Part shown: piece by piece, positions 18,842 through 26,915 of the stretch | How positions within the stretch are numbered: position 1 is the stretch's first letter | Layout: every line of letters starts with the position of its first letter | Source of the DNA: Legionella fairfieldensis ATCC 49588 | GTDB lineage: Bacteria > Pseudomonadota > Gammaproteobacteria > Legionellales > Legionellaceae | DNA length: 64,000 nucleotides | Assembly (NCBI RefSeq): GCF_000621525.1 | Contig: NZ_JHYC01000020.1 | Coordinates: forward strand, 1-64,000 | Direction of reading: 5' to 3' | Translations under genes and position numbers: made by a program | Notes under the pieces: generated by a model | What the model was told of the DNA's origin: nothing | The model's input: only the letters and a program-made list of their open reading frames with translations | Databases searched by the model: none

Positions 18842-21337
18842 ATGAGCCTTGACCGTTATCATCAAAAAAGAGATTTCAAAAAAACATCTGAACCCAAAGG
18901 AGGGCGTTCTCATAAAACAAATCAATCGCTTTTTGTTATTCAAAAACACGCGGCCAGTCATCTCCACTATGATTTTCGTCTTGAACTTGATGGTGTGCTA
19001 AAAAGTTGGGCTGTGCCTAAAGGACCTTGCTATGATCCGAACATAAAACGCCTTGCCATGCATGTAGAAGATCATCCTATCGAATATGGTTCCTTTGAGG
19101 GTATTATTCCCAAGGGTGAATATGGCGGTGGAACAGTGATGTTATGGGACAAGGGAACCTGGCAGTCTTTGGATAACGAGCCATTAAAAGCTTATGAAAA
19201 GGGTCATTTACGTTTTCAGTTAAAGGGCAGCAAATTAAAAGGTCGATGGGATTTAATTCGTTTCAAGGGAGACAAAGAATGGTTATTAAAAAAATATCAG
19301 GATGAGCATGCGAAGCCTCTGGCCCGTTACGATATAACCAAAGAGAAGCCGCTTAGCGTGGTAAGTCATCAGTCATTGGATGAAATTAGTGAATATTATA
19401 AGGGCATCTGGAGTTCAAGCGGCTATAAAAAAAGAAGTCGCTCTCAAAAAATTGCCCTTAATCCCGATCTTAAAGAAATTTTGGGTGCTCCTGCCGCATT
19501 TCCCCATACTATTTCGGTCCAACTGGCTACTTTAGTGGACAAACCTCCTCAAGGCGATGAATGGCTTCATGAAATCAAATTGGACGGTTATCGTATGATT
19601 ATTTTTAAAGAAGGCAAACAGGTACGTTTTGTCTCTCGTAATCATAATGATTGGAGCAATGAATTTAAAAGTTTAATTCCTGCAATTCAACAACTATCCG
19701 TTCATACGGCGATATTTGATGGTGAAATAGTTATTTTGGATGAGAATGGCCGTTCTAATTTTCAGCGCTTACAAAATGCTATTAAAGGAGATCCTGACCC
19801 TGATTTTGTCTTGTATCTTTTTGACCTGTTGTATATTGATAAATACGATCTGCGCGCTGTTCCCCTGATTAAAAGGAAAGAGCAATTGGCATCCGTGCTT
19901 GTTCAGGCGCCAGATTCCATTCGCTATAGCGATCATATTTTTGGTCAAGGTGAGGAAATACTAAAAAATTCCTGCGAATTTGCTTTAGAAGGCATTGTAT
20001 CGAAATTAATAGAAAGTGATTACATAGGACGGCGAAGCCGGGCCTGGCTTAAAATAAAATGCATTAAACGACAGGAGTTTCTGGTAGGCGGCTTTTCAAA
20101 ACCCCGCAATACAAGGCAGCATTTTGGTGCGTTATATCTCGGTGTTTTTAATGAAAATCAATTGCTATTCTGTGGCAAAGCAGGGACTGGCTTTACCGAA
20201 GCATCGTTAAAATCGATCCATGAGCAATTAAAGCCTCTAATTACCGATAAAAACCCTTTCTCCCAAAAGATCCCTGATTCAAAAGAAGTGACCTGGGTTA
20301 AACCTGAACTTATTGCTGAAATAGAGTTTTCTGAGTGGACAGAGGATGGGCGATTAAGACAAGCGCGCTTTAAAGGTCTTCGTAGTGATAAAAATCCTGA
20401 AGATATCAGCAAGGAAAAAGAACTTGCTGTGGAAACAGTAACAAAAACCACACGAAAAAATAAACCGACAAAGAAAAAAGACCCTCTGCTCACTCATCCT
20501 GATAAAGTACTTTATAAAGAAGATAAAATTACCAAACGCGATCTTTATGATTATTATGAGGCTATTAGCGATTATATTTTGCCGTTTATAACTGATCGTC
20601 CATTAACTTTAGTCAGGTGTCCTTCGGATTATCAGGATTGTTTTTATCAGAAACACCTCAATCACGCTACAGGAAAATTAGGGGAAATTACCATTCAAAA
20701 TAAATCCGGCGAAGAGGAACCCTATATTTATTTAAAGGATAAAGCTGGCCTTTTAAGTCTGGTTCAAATGGGTGTTTTGGAAATCCATCCTTGGGGAAGT
20801 ACCATTCAACACGTTGAGAATCCTGATTTACTGGTTTTTGATTTGGATCCTGGTCCTGATCTGGCGTGGCAGGCTGTTGTAGAAACAGCATTTGATGTAA
20901 AAGAGCATCTTAACCAATATCATCTGACTGCTTTTGTCAAAACAACCGGAGGAAAAGGTCTGCATGTGGTTGTTCCTATTCAACCGCTTTATGATTGGAA
21001 TGAGGTAAAAGAATTTACCCATGTTTTTGTTGACTATCTGGAAAAGTGTAACCCTCAGAAATACACCAGTAATATGGCGAAAACCAAACGAAAAGGTAAA
21101 ATTTTCATTGATTATTTGCGTAATCAACGTGGAGCTACTGCCATTGCTGCTTATTCCACGCGTGCCAGGCTGCATGCCCCGGTTGCTACGCCTGTTGGCT
21201 GGGATGAGTTAAGTAATAACTATCAGGATACCTTTTATACTATTCATACGTTACCTCGACGCTTGCTGAACTTAAAAACTGATCCCTGGGGCAATTTTTG
21301 GAAGATTGGCCAGTCCTTAAGACTGGATGAGCTTTAG
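18842..21337 (+). CDS. ligD: Multidomain ATP-dependent DNA ligase LigD (NHEJ)
   Basis: 831 aa in the order phosphoesterase-ligase-polymerase (Pseudomonas-type). The PE domain spans residues ~30-185 with HLHYDFRLELDG. The ligase domain spans ~215-520 with the adenylated Lys246 in EIKLDGYRM. After a Lys/Thr-rich linker, the primase-polymerase domain spans ~545-825 with metal-binding DLDPGP (Asp667, Asp669). All three catalytic centres look intact. LigD processes and seals double-strand breaks together with Ku. A linker made almost only of Lys/Thr separates LIG and POL. The ribosome binding site AAGGATACTT precedes the ATG. Confidence 0.96.
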   Translation: MSLDRYHQKRDFKKTSEPKGGRSHKTNQSLFVIQKHAASHLHYDFRLELDGVLKSWAVPKGPCYDPNIKRLAMHVEDHPIEYGSFEGIIPKGEYGGGTVMLWDKGTWQSLDNEPLKAYEKGHLRFQLKGSKLKGRWDLIRFKGDKEWLLKKYQDEHAKPLARYDITKEKPLSVVSHQSLDEISEYYKGIWSSSGYKKRSRSQKIALNPDLKEILGAPAAFPHTISVQLATLVDKPPQGDEWLHEIKLDGYRMIIFKEGKQVRFVSRNHNDWSNEFKSLIPAIQQLSVHTAIFDGEIVILDENGRSNFQRLQNAIKGDPDPDFVLYLFDLLYIDKYDLRAVPLIKRKEQLASVLVQAPDSIRYSDHIFGQGEEILKNSCEFALEGIVSKLIESDYIGRRSRAWLKIKCIKRQEFLVGGFSKPRNTRQHFGALYLGVFNENQLLFCGKAGTGFTEASLKSIHEQLKPLITDKNPFSQKIPDSKEVTWVKPELIAEIEFSEWTEDGRLRQARFKGLRSDKNPEDISKEKELAVETVTKTTRKNKPTKKKDPLLTHPDKVLYKEDKITKRDLYDYYEAISDYILPFITDRPLTLVRCPSDYQDCFYQKHLNHATGKLGEITIQNKSGEEEPYIYLKDKAGLLSLVQMGVLEIHPWGSTIQHVENPDLLVFDLDPGPDLAWQAVVETAFDVKEHLNQYHLTAFVKTTGGKGLHVVVPIQPLYDWNEVKEFTHVFVDYLEKCNPQKYTSNMAKTKRKGKIFIDYLRNQRGATAIAAYSTRARLHAPVATPVGWDELSNNYQDTFYTIHTLPRRLLNLKTDPWGNFWKIGQSLRLDEL

Positions 21338-21482
21338 CATCCTTTTTTGTAGAGAGAAAAATTAGTATTTAATTCAATAAGCTAAATCATAAAGTCAATT
21401 TAAACCTTGAATTTGATCGCTTTATGTCCTAATTCTATAAGGAGAATAATTAAATAATTACTGGATAATACAAGGTTTATAA

Positions 21483-21743
21483 ATGAGTGAATATACCTAT
21501 AGAGGTTTTAAAATTTGTTATCAGATAAAAAAGGATCCCGGCACCCAATTATACAAAGCAGACGGCTTTATAGTAAGTACTATGGATGATGGTGAAAAAA
21601 TTGATAGCAAATTTCATACAGAAGCTTTAAGTAATAAAAAAGCAGAGAATGAAATTAAAAAAATTATAGAAAAATTTATTGATTTTGAATGGCATGAATA
21701 TATTGAATGCTGTGATCTACCCGAAAATAATTTAAGTAAGTAA
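21483..21743 (+). CDS. Small acidic hypothetical protein
   Basis: 86 aa starting MSEYTYRGFKICYQIKK, with a predicted beta-rich N-terminus and a charged helical C-terminus (NKKAENEIKKIIEKFID). I do not recognise it, but similar small acidic proteins are seen next to stress genes in Legionella. It is followed 30 bp later by a DUF883 protein on the same strand and is probably co-expressed with it. An AAGGTTTATAA sequence precedes the ATG. Confidence 0.55.
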   Translation: MSEYTYRGFKICYQIKKDPGTQLYKADGFIVSTMDDGEKIDSKFHTEALSNKKAENEIKKIIEKFIDFEWHEYIECCDLPENNLSK

Positions 21744-21772
21744 TTCATAATTAATCGTTCAAGGAGAAGACC

Positions 21773-22036
21773 ATGAATTATGAACGTAATAATACGCGCC
21801 AATTTTCTAAATCCCATGAGCCTGATCTAAGCGAGCAAATGGAAAACGTAGTAAAAGAAGCAAAAAAAATGGGTTCTCAACTTTATCGTGAAGGTCAAGA
21901 TAAAATGGATGAATTACAGAATAATTTGAAACAGCATTCCGATAAAATTGTAGCAAAGGTTCACGAAAAACCATTGTCCTCTTTATTGATTGCTGCAGGC
22001 GTTGGTTTTATATTGTCTCGATTGCTTAATCGATAA
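21773..22036 (+). CDS. DUF883 (YqjD/ElaB-like) membrane-anchored protein
   Basis: 87 aa. A charged amphipathic helix (MENVVKEAKKMGSQLYREGQ, then DELQNNLKQHSDK) leads to the family's C-terminal VHEKPLSSLLIAAGVGFILS transmembrane segment and the ending RLLNR. E. coli YqjD and ElaB are RpoS-regulated, inner-membrane, ribosome-associated proteins of stationary phase. The length and C-terminal motif match. There is a good ribosome binding site (AAGGAGAAGACC). It is probably in one unit with the preceding small gene and ended by the hairpin at 22036-22064. Confidence 0.85.
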   Translation: MNYERNNTRQFSKSHEPDLSEQMENVVKEAKKMGSQLYREGQDKMDELQNNLKQHSDKIVAKVHEKPLSSLLIAAGVGFILSRLLNR

Positions 22037-22064
22037 ATCTAACGAACGGTGGCTTCGTTAGATT
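22036..22064 (+). terminator. Stem-loop after the DUF883 gene
   Basis: A perfect 11-bp stem AATCTAACGAA / TTCGTTAGATT with a 7-nt loop, starting at the stop codon. There is no clear U-tract, so it may be a weak terminator or a transcript stabiliser. It ends 11 bp before the next ATG. Confidence 0.5.
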
Positions 22065-22075
22065 GGAATTAATAC

Positions 22076-23197
22076 ATGTCAATTGTTAAATTCATTGTTG
22101 TTATTTTATTTTCTTCCAGTGCACTGGCGTCTCCCTATGGTATCAATGAACTTAATCAAAAATTGCGGGTAGCAATGAAATTACACAAAGTACCTGTTGT
22201 TGGTTATGCTGTTATCCAAAATTATAAAATAATTATTTCTCAAACGTTGTCCATTGACCCTGCCGTATCTGTTTCAATAAATTCAATTTTTCAAGCAGCG
22301 TCTATCAGCAAAAGTGTCAGCGCCTACGGTGTACTCAAATTGGTTTCTAAAGAAAAATTAGCGTTGGATAAAGACATTAATAAGCAGTTGGCGGGCTGGA
22401 AGATTCCTTTGAATAAATTCAATAAAAATAATCCAGTCACTTTAAGACAAGTTTTGTCTATGACATCAGGGTTATCTGTTGCTGGTTTTCCTGGTCATGT
22501 TCAAGGCAGTCAACTGCCAACACTCAACAACATTCTCGAAGGTCACCCTCCAGCCAATACAGCACCGATACGTGTATTTTATCGCCCAGGTAGCCGATAT
22601 TTTTATTCAGGTGGAGGTTATGAAGTATTAGAACAACTGATAAATGACACAACTAAACAACCGTTTAAACGGTGGATGAAAAAGGAAATACTTAAGCCCC
22701 TTCACATGGAGCAAAGCATTTTTCAGAATCCTCTCCCTAAAAACTGGCGTTCTATTGCCGTACCAGGCTTTTTAAATCATGGGAACAGGGTCAAAGGCGG
22801 CTGGAATAATTACACAGAAGCCAGCGCTGCAGGATTATGGTCAACGCCGACCGATTTAGCTCAATTCGCCATAGCTATTGCAAAAGCTTATTTTGGTAAA
22901 GATAACAGGTTAATAAACAAATCCCTCGCTCAAGAAATGCTTAAACGACAAAACAATACGAATTATGGTTTGGGCGTTGTGATCAACGGCCAAGGTAAAA
23001 CACTAAGTTTTAGAAAAGCGGGCCATAATCTTGGCTATCACAGCGAGTTAATCCTGTTTCCCAACACAGGAGACGGTGCGATTATTATGACTAATTCAGA
23101 AAATGGTGAAGCGATTATTAATTATATGATGAATTTGCTGGCGCAAACTTTTAATTGGCCCGTTATCTTTTTTAAGAATAACTTTTTTAAAGAGTAA
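22076..23197 (+). CDS. Secreted serine hydrolase, beta-lactamase / DD-peptidase family
   Basis: 373 aa with a signal peptide (FIVVILFSSSALA). The active-site Ser-x2-Lys is in SISKSVSAYG and the Tyr motif is in YFYSGGGYEVLEQL (YSG in place of the usual YSN). The C-terminal GHNLGYHSELILFP (H-x-G-like) motif completes the class C beta-lactamase / esterase fold. The substrate is unknown; this group includes esterases and D-peptidases, so a resistance role should not be assumed. The last codons (FFKNNFFKE and stop) lie inside the 45-bp direct repeat at 23178-23222, whose second copy is 9.4 kb away, so the present 3' end may have been created or preserved by that event. Confidence 0.85.
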   Translation: MSIVKFIVVILFSSSALASPYGINELNQKLRVAMKLHKVPVVGYAVIQNYKIIISQTLSIDPAVSVSINSIFQAASISKSVSAYGVLKLVSKEKLALDKDINKQLAGWKIPLNKFNKNNPVTLRQVLSMTSGLSVAGFPGHVQGSQLPTLNNILEGHPPANTAPIRVFYRPGSRYFYSGGGYEVLEQLINDTTKQPFKRWMKKEILKPLHMEQSIFQNPLPKNWRSIAVPGFLNHGNRVKGGWNNYTEASAAGLWSTPTDLAQFAIAIAKAYFGKDNRLINKSLAQEMLKRQNNTNYGLGVVINGQGKTLSFRKAGHNLGYHSELILFPNTGDGAIIMTNSENGEAIINYMMNLLAQTFNWPVIFFKNNFFKE

Positions 23198-23222
23198 AAT
23201 TGTTCTCAGCAATAGTTGGCGG
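23178..23222 (+). repeat. Direct repeat, left copy, flanking the 9.4-kb RiPP region
   Basis: 45 bp from ATAACTTTTTTAAAGAG to GCAATAGTTGGCGG. A second copy in the same orientation at 32604-32647 differs by one T in the T-run and one C/T change. The left copy includes the stop codon of the serine hydrolase gene. Confidence 0.85.
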
Positions 23223-23597
23223 AATTAACGATTGTTGATAAATAAATTCGACTATTTTTGATCTTATTTTCCATGAGGCTGTACTTCATAGGAGTTTATA
23301 TTTTCAATAACTATCAGGTGCTTCTTCATTGTTGTAGTTTTCAAAATAAATCTTTAAACAAGCTATATTTTGTGATAAACCTCAGGCATTTTTTAATAGT
23401 AATAATAAATGAAGAGTCCGTTGTCTTTGTAATTGATGCGATGAATAATAGATATTCCACAGTTTATATACCGGTAAAGAGTCTTCTATTGATAATCTGC
23501 ATGGGAAAAAATTGTACAAACTCATGAAGATGCTACTTTATTGATGGAAAAAATAAAAGAAGTTAAGTAGTGATTACTTAAAACATAGGAGGAATTA
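23223..23597. other. Intergenic region with a decayed small ORF
   Basis: About 375 bp between the left repeat and the asparaginase-like gene. An open frame at 23258-23527 reads ...VFVIDAMNNRYSTVYIP... and then breaks in an A-run. The shifted frame continues KIVQTHEDATLLMEKIKEVK to a TAG at 23568-23570. This looks like a broken small protein, but I do not recognise it. The promoter of the following gene and its AGGAGG site (23588-23593) lie at the right end. Confidence 0.4.
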
Positions 23598-24581
23598 ATG
23601 AAAAAAATAGCTGTATTAGATCTTGGCGGAACTATCTCTAATTATACACCAAAAAGTACGGCTGAATTTTATAGTCAAAAAGGAGCTTCGCTTTATTCTT
23701 TTATTAATGAATTACCGCTTCCAGGAAAAATTGAAGTCAACTATGAATCTTTTAGTAATATAATTAGTCATGAGTTGAGTCCAGATGATCTTTTGAATTT
23801 AGGAAGAAAAATTCAAAACATAATAGATGATCCTAATGTGTTTGGGCTAGTTGTTTCAATGGGAACTAATGCATTAGAAGATGTTGCGTACTTTATTGGA
23901 CTCGTGGTTAAAACAAAAAAATGCATCGTTTTTACGGGAGCTCATTTTCCCCAAAATAGTTTGGCTTTTGACGGAAAAAAGAATTTGTTCAATGCAATTG
24001 TAGTCGCGCAATCTGATTATTCTCAAGATCTTGGCGTTGTCGTAACTTTAAATGATACAGTAACCTCGGCGAGATGGGCTACTAAGAATAAACCAGGCAT
24101 ATCAAATGATTTTTCCAATGATGGTATAGGAGGGATAGGTTATGTTGTTGGAGATATTTTTCACCAAAAAATGCAACCTTTACATAAATGCGCATACAGT
24201 AGTGAGTTTTCAATTCATGCGATGCAATCGTTTCCCAAGATAGGAATGATCTATGCTCACTTTTGTATAGCTATCGATCATATTAATTACATTATTAATA
24301 ATAACATAATAAATGGTATCGTAAGTGCTGGATATGGGAAGGGATATCAAACCAAAGAAATAAGTACATTACTTAATAAAGCTGTATTAAATGGTATTCC
24401 TGTTGTGCGTTGTGCTCGTTCAGGTTTGTCTATTACCAATGTTGATCCATCCTATGATAATAAATATGGATTTGTTGTTGCTTCAGAGTTTTCTCCTCAT
24501 AAAGCCAGTATATTATTGTCTGTTTGTTTGGCTCACAGGCTATCTAAACAAGAAATACAAAGGGTATTTGAGGAGTATTAA
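23598..24581 (+). CDS. Atypical L-asparaginase-superfamily protein
   Basis: 327 aa starting MKKIAVLDLGGTISNY with a strong AGGAGGAATTA ribosome binding site. The fold signatures are GGTIS (nucleophile Thr12), MGTNALEDVAYF (residues 88-99), FTGAHFPQNSLAFDG, LNDTVTSARWATK (Lys163) and SAGYGKGYQ. In canonical asparaginases the second motif is GTDT, with an Asp essential for catalysis; here it reads T90-N91-A92, so that Asp is Asn. There is no signal peptide, so it should be cytoplasmic. It is followed by an unknown gene after 1 nt and then a VUT transporter after 2 nt, forming a tight three-gene unit. It may act on a modified amide or amino acid other than asparagine; whether it belongs to the RiPP pathway is unknown. 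Confidence 0.75.
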   Translation: MKKIAVLDLGGTISNYTPKSTAEFYSQKGASLYSFINELPLPGKIEVNYESFSNIISHELSPDDLLNLGRKIQNIIDDPNVFGLVVSMGTNALEDVAYFIGLVVKTKKCIVFTGAHFPQNSLAFDGKKNLFNAIVVAQSDYSQDLGVVVTLNDTVTSARWATKNKPGISNDFSNDGIGGIGYVVGDIFHQKMQPLHKCAYSSEFSIHAMQSFPKIGMIYAHFCIAIDHINYIINNNIINGIVSAGYGKGYQTKEISTLLNKAVLNGIPVVRCARSGLSITNVDPSYDNKYGFVVASEFSPHKASILLSVCLAHRLSKQEIQRVFEEY

Positions 24582-24582
24582 A

Positions 24583-25089
24583 ATGATTGCTGTAAAAAGA
24601 TTTTCATTTTTTAAATGGGTTCAGACATTAAAAATGTGGTGTATTGAGTTTAAGAAAGAGCGAATGCTATTCAGATTAGCCTTATTGGATGTCCGTTTGA
24701 ATCAAGATAATAATATTGAACTTGATATTTTAGTTAGTGGTATTAAAAATCAGATCATACAATATAACCCTGAAGAAATTGTTTTTAATGATCATCTACT
24801 AACTGAATTTTCTCCGTGTGATGTAAGAGCGATTACTTATTTGTCTTTTCAGAAATACATCAAATTGATTAATGAGTCCTCTTTGCTGATTCAAGGTCAA
24901 TACATGAGAGAAGGAAAGACAGTTTTTGTATTTTTTAATTGGTTCACTAAAGAGAAGTTTGAGAAAGGAGCTATAGAAGCATATCAAGATTATGATCTTT
25001 TAAATGACATAAGCAAAAAAGATATGATTAACGTTGTTTCTACAGCAATTCAAGAGCAATCGTTACAAGATTTTAACAATATGAGTTAG
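24583..25089 (+). CDS. Hypothetical protein in the asparaginase-VUT unit
   Basis: 168 aa from ATG 24583, preceded by GAGGAG 8 nt upstream inside the end of the asparaginase-like gene; the longer frame overlaps that gene and is not used. The product is basic at its N-terminus and has no membrane helix. Its centre is a mixed segment (FNDHLLTEFSPCDVRAITYL, then YIKLINESSLLIQGQYM) and its C-terminus is acidic and Gln/Asn-rich. I do not recognise a family. Tight spacing on both sides suggests co-translation and a role shared with the asparaginase-like protein and the transporter. Confidence 0.65.
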   Translation: MIAVKRFSFFKWVQTLKMWCIEFKKERMLFRLALLDVRLNQDNNIELDILVSGIKNQIIQYNPEEIVFNDHLLTEFSPCDVRAITYLSFQKYIKLINESSLLIQGQYMREGKTVFVFFNWFTKEKFEKGAIEAYQDYDLLNDISKKDMINVVSTAIQEQSLQDFNNMS

Positions 25090-25091
25090 CT

Positions 25092-25811
25092 ATGGAAAAT
25101 AAATTAACGAGACTGTATTTAAAAAAAGAAATAGTAAAACAAGAAAGAGAATTTAAATATATAACTTTTTTGTCCATGGTTTATGTAACTTTTTTAATGG
25201 CTGCGACAGTAATGGCTTATAAGATAGTCAATATCTGGGGATTTTCAGAGCCAGGATCAACTATTATATACACGTTTACGTTTTTCTTAGGAAATATTTA
25301 CTCAGAGCTTTATGGAGCGGAAAATGCAAAAAAATTAATTTGGCAGTCAATCTTGTCAGGGTACTTATTTGCTATTTTAATTACCATCGTTAATGCTTTT
25401 CCATCTCCTGAATATTGGGACTTGAAAGAGCAATTTGAACTGGTTTTGGGGCATGTGCTGCGATTTACTAATTCTGGAATTGTAGGATATTTAACTAGTT
25501 CTTTTTTTAATGTTTATTTAATAGCAAAATGGAAATATCAATTAAAAGGAAATTACTTTTGGTTAAGAAGCCTTATAGCATCTTCTCTTAGCGAAGGAAT
25601 AGCAACATTTGTTGCAGGATTCCTGACTTTTTTTGGTATGATGCCAAATAAAAGCATACTTTTAATTATGTTAAATGCGTTATTATTCAAAATTCTTTAT
25701 GGTTTTTTTGCTGTATGGCCTGCGAGTTTTATTGCATACGTTTTAAAAAGAAAGGAACGTGAAATAACGGAAAAGCCGTCATTAAATCCATTTTCTTTGC
25801 TTATGAGCTAA
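25092..25811 (+). CDS. Second VUT/YhhQ-family transporter
   Basis: 239 aa with about six membrane helices. The family pattern is clear in GSTIIYTFTFFLGNIYSELY, GAENAKKLIWQSI, then GIVGYLTSSFFNVYLIAKWK and LIASSLSEGIATFVAGF. Known VUT proteins import 7-deazaguanine precursors of queuosine. This copy has a longer, charged N-terminus (KKEIVKQEREFKY) and is only distantly similar to the housekeeping-like member at 13973-14584, so its substrate may differ. Starting 2 nt after the previous gene, it is the third gene of the unit. Its 3' end overlaps the convergent repressor gene by 11 bp. Confidence 0.78.
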   Translation: MENKLTRLYLKKEIVKQEREFKYITFLSMVYVTFLMAATVMAYKIVNIWGFSEPGSTIIYTFTFFLGNIYSELYGAENAKKLIWQSILSGYLFAILITIVNAFPSPEYWDLKEQFELVLGHVLRFTNSGIVGYLTSSFFNVYLIAKWKYQLKGNYFWLRSLIASSLSEGIATFVAGFLTFFGMMPNKSILLIMLNALLFKILYGFFAVWPASFIAYVLKRKEREITEKPSLNPFSLLMS

Positions 25812-26430
25812 AAATAGTCCTCGATTCCAAAAGAGTAGCCAATACATAAAAATTTACAGGTAAGGGTAGGGCGCTAAAATCTTCCCCTGTTGGGTTAAGA
25901 CATTTAATAAATTTTTTATCCATAGAATTAATAAGAACTTGGCGAAACATGTAGTGACTATTATCGCCTTTAAGTAAGCAGAAGTCCCCACTAATAGCTT
26001 CTCCGGTTTTTTCAAAAACAAGAATAGTTCCTTTGGAGAATTTTGGTTCCATAGAGTCATCGTACATTGATGTTGCAAAATAATCCGTTTTGTTATTTAT
26101 ATCAACAGATATGTATTTTTTTGTGAGTAATATAGCTTCTTCAACACCTAAATTTTTTATTTCCCTAAATTCTATATATGGAATTCTATGAATGTGGGTT
26201 GCTTCGGCCTTATTTTTGCTATCGGCAAGCTGATTTTCAATAAAGTTATGTAGTGGGATATTAAAATAATTTGCTATAGGCATTAAAGTAGCTATTTTAG
26301 GATTTTGATTCGACCCAGAAATTATTCTATTAATAATTTGCTGCGCAATTCCAAGCCGTCTAGATAGTTCATTTTCACTTATGCTTTCTTGCTTTAAGAG
26401 ATATTTTAAATTTTCGCCAATGTAATTCAT
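25801..26430 (-). CDS. XRE-family repressor with S24/LexA-like C-terminal domain
   Basis: 209 aa from ATG 26430 (a TTG 12 nt upstream is the alternative). The HTH occupies residues ~10-60 (SENELSRRLGIAQQIINRII). The C-terminal half has the S24 signature YDDSMEPKFSKGTILVFE with the catalytic-type Ser. The Lys that completes the autocleavage dyad in LexA/CI-type proteins is not obvious: the expected strand reads YMFRQVL with Arg. It may therefore be a non-cleaving, ligand-sensing S24-fold repressor. It is divergent from the RiPP precursor, with a 52-bp palindrome in between at 26481-26532, 51 bp upstream of its own start. I infer that it controls itself and probably the cluster. Confidence 0.82.
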   Translation of the reverse strand: MNYIGENLKYLLKQESISENELSRRLGIAQQIINRIISGSNQNPKIATLMPIANYFNIPLHNFIENQLADSKNKAEATHIHRIPYIEFREIKNLGVEEAILLTKKYISVDINNKTDYFATSMYDDSMEPKFSKGTILVFEKTGEAISGDFCLLKGDNSHYMFRQVLINSMDKKFIKCLNPTGEDFSALPLPVNFYVLATLLESRTIFSS

Positions 26431-26480
26431 TACGTTACTCAAGTTTTTAGTGGAGCTATGAAATAAAAGTTATAAGCATC

Positions 26481-26532
26481 TTGATTAATACAATTTAGAG
26501 TGTTAATTTACACTTTAAATTGTATTAATCAA
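26481..26532. promoter_or_regulatory. 52-bp palindrome, probable operator of the XRE/S24 repressor
   Basis: 23-bp arms (left TTGATTAATACAATTTAGAG then TGT; right ACA then CTTTAAATTGTATTAATCAA) match at 22 of 23 positions around a 6-bp centre. An inner AGTGT/ACACT core is repeated once more as AAAGTGTA at 26547-26554, suggesting several repressor half-sites. It lies between the repressor and the precursor gene. The absence of a U-tract argues against a terminator. Confidence 0.65.
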
Positions 26533-26915
26533 TTTTTAACTCTCTAAAGTGTATCATTTGAAAGGAGTGTTGATCAATCGGAGACAATGGCGCGGATCAT
26601 GGTTGTATTCGTATCTGTTAAATAGCAATAAATTGTTATTGTTAGATAAAACTTTCCTCAATGATGAAAGCTAAGGATTTCCAAGATGGTTGGAAAAAAG
26701 ATTCTTATCTTGCTCATGGAGCTGAGGTAGGAAGGTATCCATTAATTGTGGGCAAATACACTATTTTTGGATACCAAGGAAGATTTATTTTTGGAGTGCC
26801 TTTCTGAATTATCTACAAATACTTCATTGCATTTATACCCTGAAGTTTTTAATTTAGAAAATCAACAAAAATAAACTTTTATATTATTAATATATGAAAT
26901 AAAAAGGAGTAACAA
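26533..26915. other. Leader region upstream of the precursor peptide gene
   Basis: About 380 bp between the palindrome and the precursor start. One 48-codon frame (26661-26807) and an overlapping frame ending NLENQQK at 26874 are both open, but neither has a clear ribosome binding site or a recognisable leader. They look like a decayed gene. The region should carry the promoter of the precursor; the best visible site near it is the AAGGAG at 26903-26908. Confidence 0.4.

Noticed and set aside
22076-23197. Antibiotic-resistance class C beta-lactamase
   Set aside because: The fold is right, but the Tyr motif is YSG rather than YSN and the group includes many esterases and peptidases, so resistance is not claimed.
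26661-26807. 48-codon ORF upstream of the precursor as a second RiPP precursor
   Set aside because: It has no Gly-Gly leader and no ribosome binding site, and an overlapping frame looks like a decayed protein.
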